Source of the DNA: CAYGAW01 sp964347945
GTDB lineage: Bacteria; Chloroflexota; Anaerolineae; UBA7937; B3-Chlor
DNA: 9,962 bases
NCBI GenBank assembly: GCA_964347945.1
Contig: CAYGAW010000118.1
Span: forward strand, 1-9,962
Reading direction: 5' to 3'
Shown: positions 5,978 through 9,962 of the stretch, piece by piece
How positions within the stretch are numbered: the stretch's first letter is position 1
Layout: each line of letters starts with the position of its first letter
Translations under genes and position numbers: made by a program
Notes under the pieces: generated by a model
The model's input: only the letters and a program-made list of their open reading frames with translations
What the model was told of the DNA's origin: nothing
The model's database searches: none

Positions 5978-7075
5978 ATGAGCTTGCAGATCGGCATCGT
6001 TGGCTTGCCCAATGTGGGCAAGTCGACTCTATTCAACTCTTTGACCCGGGCTGGAGCGCAGGTGGCCTCCTATCCTTTCACCACCATAGAACCCAACGTG
6101 GGTGTGGTGGAGGTACGTGATGAGCGACTGGACGAGATCGCTGCCTTGGTGAATCCTGAGAGGGTCACCCCGACGGCCATCCGGTTTCTTGATATCGCAG
6201 GCCTGGTCAAGGGGGCTAGCCATGGCGAGGGATTGGGCAACCAGTTCTTGGGACACATTCGCAACGTAGATGCCATCGCCATGGTAGTGCGTTGCTTTGA
6301 GGCACCCGAGATACCTCACGTGACTGAGACCCTGGATCCGCGGTCCGATATCGAAGTCATCAATCTCGAGTTGGCCCTGGCCGATCTGACGACGGTTGAA
6401 AAGCGTCTGGAGAAAGTGAGGAACGCGGCCAAGGGCAGGCCCAAGGAATACGAGGTCGAACTGCGCCTGTTGGAGCGCCTTCTAGAGACGCTGGGTCGAG
6501 GGGACAGGGCGGAAGGGGTGCCTGTGGATGACAAGGAGATGGTGCTTCTGAGGGGCTTCGGCTTGCTGACCGCCAAGCCGCAGTTATATGTGGCTAACGT
6601 GAATGAAGATGCCCTCCTGGACGGGGATGAGCTGGTCAAGGCTGTGGAAGAGGTTGGAGCGAGGGCCGGGGTCGAGGTGGTGAAGATATGCGCGCAACTG
6701 GAGGCGGATCTGGCAGAGTGGCCTCATGCTGAGGCTGAGGCGTATCGCGCCGAACTGGGGCTCAGGGAATCTGGGCTGCAGCGAGTCATCTCCGCAGGCT
6801 ATCGGCTGCTGAATCTGGTTACATTCTTCACTGCCACAGGTGGTCGGGAGGTTCGTGCCTGGACCGTGGTCAATGGCGCGTCGGCCCTGGAGGCGGCGGG
6901 CAAGATCCACACGGACATGCAGAAGGGGTTCATCCGCGCTGAGGTCATCCGCTACGATGAACTAATAGGCACCGGGTCCTTCGGCATGGCACGGGAGAAA
7001 GGATTGATGCGGCTGGAGGGTCGCGACTATGTCATCGAGGAAGGCGACGTAGTACACTTCCGCTTTAGCGTCTAG
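5978..7075 (+). CDS. ychF: Ribosome-binding ATPase/GTPase YchF (Obg family)
   Basis: 365 aa, the usual YchF length. The protein is a cytoplasmic P-loop NTPase of the OLA1/YchF subfamily that associates with ribosomes and is linked to translation and stress responses. Visible motifs are G1 GLPNVGKST (9-17), switch I around YPFTTIEPN (32-40), G3 DIAGLVKGAS (72-81), the family-typical GEGLGNQFL (83-91), and NVNE (207-210) in place of NKxD, which in this family favours ATP over GTP. A helical coiled-coil insert lies about 125-200 and the C-terminal TGS domain about 280-365 (FFTATGGREVRAW, VIEEGDVVHFRFSV). The start ATG 5978 gives the family-typical MSLQIGIVGLPNVGKST. GAGG lies only three bases before it, so initiation may be modest. 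It appears monocistronic. Confidence 0.97.
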   Translation: MSLQIGIVGLPNVGKSTLFNSLTRAGAQVASYPFTTIEPNVGVVEVRDERLDEIAALVNPERVTPTAIRFLDIAGLVKGASHGEGLGNQFLGHIRNVDAIAMVVRCFEAPEIPHVTETLDPRSDIEVINLELALADLTTVEKRLEKVRNAAKGRPKEYEVELRLLERLLETLGRGDRAEGVPVDDKEMVLLRGFGLLTAKPQLYVANVNEDALLDGDELVKAVEEVGARAGVEVVKICAQLEADLAEWPHAEAEAYRAELGLRESGLQRVISAGYRLLNLVTFFTATGGREVRAWTVVNGASALEAAGKIHTDMQKGFIRAEVIRYDELIGTGSFGMAREKGLMRLEGRDYVIEEGDVVHFRFSV

Positions 7076-7086
7076 GGTCGACAAAG

Positions 7087-7165
7087 GCACCTCCCGCCCA
7101 CGAGAGCTGTGGCTCGGCAGATTTCCGACTCCGCGGCGACGGGTTGGCCGGAGTGCGGGAGGTGC
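7087..7165. ncRNA. Inverted-repeat element, possible structured RNA with three helices
   Basis: GCACCTCCCGC (7087-7097) and GCGGGAGGTGC (7155-7165) are perfect 11-base inverted repeats 57 bases apart. Inside lie ACTCCG (7128-7133) pairing with CGGAGT (7149-7154), stacked directly on the outer helix, and CGAG (7101-7104) pairing with CTCG (7113-7116). Together they could form a three-helix junction. It starts 11 bases after the ychF stop and ends 25 bases before the ribbon-helix-helix gene. No T run follows, so it is not a classical terminator. It could be a leader element, a small RNA, or a tiny inverted-repeat mobile element. I do not recognise a known RNA family, and the strand is uncertain. 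Confidence 0.45.
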
Positions 7166-7190
7166 AGCGAAGCGAGGATATGCAATCCCT

Positions 7191-7445
7191 GTGGTGAAAA
7201 AGATTCAGGTTTCGCTGGCCGAGGAGCAGTATGCCAGGTTGATAGAGTTGGCTGAGAGGCGCGATACCTCGGTGAGCGAACTCGTACGACAGGCCATCGA
7301 GCAGGTATACACGACCGATCTCGGGCAAGAGCTCAGCAGGCGTGAGGTGCAACGGCTGGGTCAGACTCCACTCCTCATCGCCGAAGAGGAGGAAGAAATC
7401 GGCATCCGTGGGCCTGATGTCTTGGCCGAGGTGCAAGAGCCTTAG
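7191..7445 (+). CDS. Ribbon-helix-helix (CopG/Arc-type) DNA-binding protein, orphan antitoxin-like
   Basis: 84 aa. Residues 2-41 match a ribbon-helix-helix domain: strand VKKIQVSL (2-9), helix AEEQYARLIELAERR (10-24), turn and second helix SVSELVRQAIEQVY (27-40). Such proteins dimerise, insert the strand into the DNA major groove, and often repress their own promoter. The tail (42-84) is acidic, with EEEEE at 65-69, and could be a partner-binding region as in antitoxins. No VapC-, MazF- or RelE-like frame follows; the next 249 bases hold no convincing gene. Starts at GTG 7191 or GTG 7194 are equally possible, since GAGG (7174-7177) is too distant to decide. It could be a stand-alone repressor or the survivor of a lost toxin-antitoxin pair. 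Confidence 0.75.
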   Translation: MVKKIQVSLAEEQYARLIELAERRDTSVSELVRQAIEQVYTTDLGQELSRREVQRLGQTPLLIAEEEEEIGIRGPDVLAEVQEP

Positions 7446-7467
7446 CCACCCATGAGTGGCAGGCTGC

Positions 7468-7534
7468 TTGACTGGTCAACTTGACTCGACCGGAGTGAGT
7501 GCAGCGTGTGTGTGCGAGGTCGCAGCAGTCACTC
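7468..7534. repeat. Short repeats and imperfect hairpin after the ribbon-helix-helix gene
   Basis: TTGACTGGTCAA (7468-7479) is a near-palindrome with TTGAC/GTCAA arms, and TTGACT recurs at 7481-7486. GAGTGAGTGC (7493-7502) nearly matches the reverse complement of GCAGTCACTC (7525-7534), with one mismatch in ten. These could be an operator and a weak terminator. No gene is visible from 7446 to 7694. Confidence 0.3.
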
Positions 7535-7694
7535 AGACTGGGGGATGTCGTTGGATTCGAAGTGTGACATCTCTGGGCTTCGAGGTGTCTTCTCCGTCTA
7601 GGTGTTGTTTGATGTTGAGAGGGGCTCGGTTTCTGCTCATCAGTGGACATGATCGTGGATTGGCGTCGGTAGCAAGGCCGTGAGGAGGATCGTG

Positions 7695-9083
7695 ATGCGA
7701 GTACTGCTGATACAACCACCTGAGAGTCAGAGTGTGATAGGTTTCAACAAGTTCGGTTGTCCTGAACCTCTCGCCCTTGAGATTCTAGCAGCCAGTCTTG
7801 ACGGCCACGACGTCAGGATCCTGGACATGCGTATCGACCCAAACCTGGAAGGGACGATGCGCGACTTCAGCCCGGCAGTGGTAGGGGTTACGGGGTACAC
7901 CCCCAACGTGCCTCAGATGCTGGGCGTCTGCGAAGAGGTGAAGCAGCTCGATTCAAGGGTCACCACACTGGTCGGTGGCTACCATGCCACCCTTTGCCCC
8001 GACGATTTCGGCGTGCCCCACGTGGACGTGATTGTGGTGGGAGAGGGCGAGGAGACCCTTCCAGAGTTGGTTGGCGCCCTCGAGCGGGGGGGTGACCTGG
8101 ATGAAATCGCTGGACTCGCCTTCCGCAGGGACGGACAGTGGGTGTTCACGCCTCCCAGACAGCTTCTCGCAGATCTGGATGAGAGCCCATTGCCGGCGAG
8201 ACAGTTGACGGATGCGTATCGCGAGAACTACTTCTTTCAGTTCTGGTCATCGCCCACGCCGGTGGAGACGGCTCGCGGTTGCCCTCACAATTGCAGGTTC
8301 TGCTCCGTATGGGTCTTTCATCAACGCCGCTGCCGATTCAAGTCGCCAGAACGCGTCGTGAACGAACTGAAGAGAGTCAGGAGCAACACTGCGTACTTCG
8401 TGGATGACAATTTCCTGCAGAGCCTGCGGCGGGCGGAGAAGATCTGCCACTTGACCAAGGAGGCAGGGCTCAGGCTCAGGTATTGGATGCAGGCCCGCAG
8501 CGACAGCATAGTCCGACGGCCTGATGTCGTCGAGCGGTGGGCAGAGATTGGACTCTCAACGGTGCTCGTGGGCTTCGAGAAGTTCCGAGAGAAGGAGCTG
8601 GACGACCTCCGCAAGCGGAGTTCTGTCGAGACGAACGAGGAGGCTGCTCGTATCTTGCGAGCCAATGGCGTGGACATCTGGGGTGCATTCATTGTGGATC
8701 CCTCTTGGGAGAGATCTGACTTCGACGCCCTGATCGAGTACGTGCGTCGTCTCAAGGTCAGCTTCCCCCAGTTCAGCGTGCTGACCCCCTTGCCCGGCAC
8801 GGAGTTCTTCCGGGACAAGCTGGGCGAATTGACCACGCGCAACTATGAGCTATTCGACTTTCTGCACAGCGTCCTGCCCACCAAACTTCCCGCAAGGCAG
8901 TTCTATGGGGAGATGGCGCGGCTATACTCCAGTACGACCATGAGCTTCTCGGATCTGAAGGAGCGGATCAGGTCAGGACGGATTCAAGTATCCGGGCTGC
9001 GTCGCATCAAGAACCTTCTGGCCGAAGTGAGCAACCCCGAGGCCTACCTACGCGGGTTAGAGGGAGGTCGTACTGGCAAGTGA
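7695..9083 (+). CDS. B12-binding radical SAM protein, HpnR-like (putative hopanoid C-3 methylase)
   Basis: 462 aa from ATG 7695, chosen because AGGAGG (7683-7688) lies six bases upstream; GTG 7680 and GTG 7692 are less likely. Residues about 1-155 form a cobalamin-binding Rossmann-like domain (MRVLLIQPPE, ALEILAASLDGHDVRILDMR, LVGGYHATL at 92-100, GEGEE at 116-120). Residues about 188-400 form the radical SAM barrel with C196-PHN-C200-RF-C203, the three cysteines that hold the 4Fe-4S cluster. This is the class B radical SAM layout, which includes methylases acting on unreactive carbons. The C-terminal YELFDFLHSVLPTKLPARQF stretch and overall length recall HpnR, which methylates the A ring of hopanoids. 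That substrate is inference, since no squalene-hopene cyclase or other hpn gene is in the window. It appears to stand alone. Confidence 0.85.
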   Translation: MRVLLIQPPESQSVIGFNKFGCPEPLALEILAASLDGHDVRILDMRIDPNLEGTMRDFSPAVVGVTGYTPNVPQMLGVCEEVKQLDSRVTTLVGGYHATLCPDDFGVPHVDVIVVGEGEETLPELVGALERGGDLDEIAGLAFRRDGQWVFTPPRQLLADLDESPLPARQLTDAYRENYFFQFWSSPTPVETARGCPHNCRFCSVWVFHQRRCRFKSPERVVNELKRVRSNTAYFVDDNFLQSLRRAEKICHLTKEAGLRLRYWMQARSDSIVRRPDVVERWAEIGLSTVLVGFEKFREKELDDLRKRSSVETNEEAARILRANGVDIWGAFIVDPSWERSDFDALIEYVRRLKVSFPQFSVLTPLPGTEFFRDKLGELTTRNYELFDFLHSVLPTKLPARQFYGEMARLYSSTTMSFSDLKERIRSGRIQVSGLRRIKNLLAEVSNPEAYLRGLEGGRTGK

Positions 9084-9373
9084 ATCGCTGGTAGGGGCAG
9101 GGGGCGGCTTCGCGCGGACGGTTTGAGCACTGGCCGAGGCAGCGCGTCGCGCTGCAAACCGGATGCTACCCGTCTGCTGATAGGTGGTCAGAAGGCGAAG
9201 TCCTAGGTACATCCTGTTCGTAGCGTAAGCTCCCCTGTAGGCCAAGTCTGCCACAGTAGCTCCTCGTTCTGGATGAAGTGTATCGACGATGCTCTTAGGA
9301 TAGGAGCACCAGACTTGGCCACTATCTTTGTCACCACCTGGTGACGATGTCTTGGCGCAAGCACTCGCTTGGG
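9084..9373. other. Intergenic region before the tRNA operon
   Basis: Apart from the nested inverted repeats near its start, I see no supported feature. A leftward frame covering 9380-9057 overlaps the strong -35 box of the tRNA promoter and has low-complexity Ala/Ser/Pro composition with no recognisable domain, so it is not called as a gene. Confidence 0.4.
9119..9161. repeat. Nested inverted repeats downstream of the radical SAM gene
   Basis: CGGTTTG (9119-9125) pairs with CAAACCG (9155-9161), and inside it GCAGCGCG (9139-9146) mirrors CGCGCTGC (9148-9155) around a single T. A stable stem is expected. No T run follows. It may terminate or protect the radical SAM transcript, or separate it from the tRNA operon. 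Confidence 0.4.
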
Positions 9374-9402
9374 TTGACATTAGCGCTTCGATTTGTTATA
9401 CT
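9374..9402 (+). promoter_or_regulatory. Near-consensus promoter P1 of the tRNA-tuf operon
   Basis: TTGACA (9374-9379), a 17-base spacer, and TATACT (9397-9402) form an almost perfect housekeeping sigma-factor promoter. A TGT immediately before the -10 adds an extended -10 element. It lies about 50 bases before the first tRNA. Confidence 0.85.
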
Positions 9403-9408
9403 ATGTAT

Positions 9409-9437
9409 TTGACCATATGCACTGCTGGCACTATAAT
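9409..9437 (+). promoter_or_regulatory. Near-consensus promoter P2 of the tRNA-tuf operon
   Basis: TTGACC (9409-9414), a 17-base spacer, and a perfect TATAAT (9432-9437) form a second promoter 35 bases downstream of the first. Initiation near 9444 would leave only about 12 bases before tRNA-Thr. Tandem strong promoters are common for stable RNA genes. Confidence 0.85.
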
Positions 9438-9455
9438 TGCCATCAGGCATAGCGA

Positions 9456-9531
9456 GCCGACGTAGCTCAAGAGGCAGAGCAGCGGTTTTGTAAACCGCCG
9501 GTTGCGGGTTCGAGTCCCACCGTCGGCTCCA
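9456..9531 (+). tRNA. tRNA-Thr (anticodon TGT)
   Basis: The cloverleaf is complete. Acceptor GCCGACG pairs with CGTCGGC (9521-9527). The D stem is GCTC/GAGC, the anticodon stem GCGGT/ACCGC, and the loop TTTGTAA gives anticodon TGT. The T arm is GCGGG-TTCGAGT-CCCAC, with one C-A mismatch at the second T-stem pair (50-64). Discriminator T is followed by an encoded CCA (9529-9531). It decodes ACA and probably other ACN codons. Confidence 0.95.
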
Positions 9532-9548
9532 CTCCCGGAATCGGGAGT
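9531..9548 (+). other. Processing hairpin between tRNA-Thr and tRNA-Tyr
   Basis: ACTCCCG (9531-9537) and CGGGAGT (9542-9548) form a perfect stem with loop GAAT in the 20-base spacer. The first A is the last base of the encoded CCA. With no T run it is unlikely to stop transcription; a role in separating the two tRNAs is inferred. Confidence 0.5.
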
Positions 9549-9551
9549 CAC

Positions 9552-9633
9552 GGGCAGGTACCCAAGTGGCCAAAGGGGACTGACTGTAAATCAGTTGGCT
9601 CAGCCTTCGGAGGTTCGAATCCTTCCCTGCCCA
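9552..9633 (+). tRNA. tRNA-Tyr (anticodon GTA)
   Basis: This is a class II tRNA with a long variable arm. Acceptor GGGCAGG pairs with CCTGCCC (9626-9632), discriminator A at 9633. The anticodon stem ACTGA/TCAGT encloses CTGTAAA, giving GTA. The variable arm has a GGCT/AGCC stem and the T arm is GGAGG-TTCGAAT-CCTTC. The bases after the discriminator are CCT, so CCA is not encoded and must be added after transcription, unlike its two neighbours. Confidence 0.95.
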
Positions 9634-9646
9634 CCTGTGGCTAGAT

Positions 9647-9722
9647 GCCCACGTAGCTCAGCCGGTAGAGCACGTTCTTGGTAAGAACGCGGTCATGGGT
9701 TCAAGTCCCATCGTGGGCTCCA
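9647..9722 (+). tRNA. tRNA-Thr (anticodon GGT)
   Basis: Acceptor GCCCACG pairs with CGTGGGC (9712-9718). The D stem is GCTC/GAGC, the anticodon stem CGTTC/GAACG, and loop TTGGTAA gives anticodon GGT. The T arm ATGGG-TTCAAGT-CCCAT is fully paired. CCA is encoded (9720-9722). It lies 25 bases before the tuf start, the usual bacterial position for a tRNA-Thr ahead of tuf. Confidence 0.95.
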
Positions 9723-9747
9723 TTACCTGGAACACGGAGGAAGCGAA

Positions 9748-9962
9748 ATGGCGAAGGAGAAGTTTGTAAGGGACAAGCCTCATGTGAATGTGGGCACGAT
9801 AGGTCACGTGGATCATGGCAAGACCACGTTGACGTCGGCTATAACCAAGGTATTGAGTTTCAAGGATCTGGCGGAGTATCGAGCCTTCGACACCATCGAC
9901 AATGCTCCGGAGGAGAAGGCTCGTGGGTTGACCATCGCCATCTCTCACGTGGAGTACTCGAC
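9748..9962 (+). CDS. tuf: Elongation factor Tu, N-terminal part, 3' end beyond the window
   Basis: The 71 visible codons start MAKEKFVRDKPHVNVGTIGH. EF-Tu is the GTPase that brings aminoacyl-tRNA to the ribosome. Visible motifs are the P-loop GHVDHGKT (residues 19-26) and switch I RGLTIAISHVEY (59-70), whose Thr62 coordinates magnesium in the active state. GGAGG (9736-9740) lies seven bases before ATG 9748. Most bacterial EF-Tu proteins read RGITI here; RGLTIAISHVEY is, from memory, typical of some Chloroflexota. The gene is cotranscribed with the three tRNAs from the tandem promoters. The coding frame is intact to the window edge. Confidence 0.98.
   Translation, partial: MAKEKFVRDKPHVNVGTIGHVDHGKTTLTSAITKVLSFKDLAEYRAFDTIDNAPEEKARGLTIAISHVEYS

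Noticed and set aside
7087..7165. Intrinsic terminator for ychF
   Set aside because: The arms are 57 bases apart and no T run follows the second arm, so a simple terminator does not fit.
7456..7683. Possible toxin partner of the RHH protein
   Set aside because: The frame lacks PIN, RelE or MazF motifs, and its composition does not look like a folded protein.
9057..9380. Leftward 107-codon frame upstream of the tRNAs
   Set aside because: It covers the -35 box of a near-consensus promoter and the end of the radical SAM gene, with low-complexity sequence and no domain.
1..9962. CRISPR array, insertion sequence or prophage
   Set aside because: No regularly spaced direct repeats, transposase, integrase or phage structural motif was seen in any frame.

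Overview
The window is a GC-rich bacterial chromosome segment of about 10 kb holding ordinary chromosomal genes. No phage, transposase or CRISPR array is visible. The start of EF-Tu at the right end (switch I reading RGLTIAISHVEY) and the tRNA-Thr/tRNA-Tyr/tRNA-Thr/tuf order fit Chloroflexota, perhaps a Dehalococcoidia-like or Anaerolineae-like lineage. That assignment is inference. The class B penicillin-binding protein implies a cell that makes peptidoglycan.

Left part, minus strand (1-982): a small leftward gene set reads from a promoter near 954-982. It consists of two short unrecognised ORFs (944-651, 676-356) and a receiver-domain protein running off the left edge (359-1). The receiver lacks the phosphoacceptor Asp, the conserved Thr/Ser and the conserved Lys, so it looks like a phosphorylation-independent pseudo-receiver. 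It was read by hand from a TTG start that overlaps the upstream stop codon.

Centre left, plus strand (1207-5520): three tightly packed genes follow an extended -10 promoter. They encode a membrane-anchored FecR-like plus TolB/PD40 propeller protein with an EF-hand-type loop, a helical protein of unknown function with a twin-arginine motif set 53 residues in, and a MecA_N-type class B PBP with a probable lipoprotein signal. All three products appear to be extracytoplasmic. The last two genes overlap by four bases (GTGA). This is the best candidate in the window for an undescribed functional unit, probably in cell-envelope surveillance or construction.

Centre right (5521-9083): a 457-bp gap with hairpins and a promoter precedes ychF. 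After ychF comes an inverted-repeat element that can fold as a junction RNA, then an orphan ribbon-helix-helix protein, then a B12-binding radical SAM enzyme resembling the hopanoid C-3 methylase HpnR.

Right end (9084-9962): two near-consensus tandem promoters drive tRNA-Thr(TGT), tRNA-Tyr(GTA), tRNA-Thr(GGT) and the start of tuf, a translation operon.
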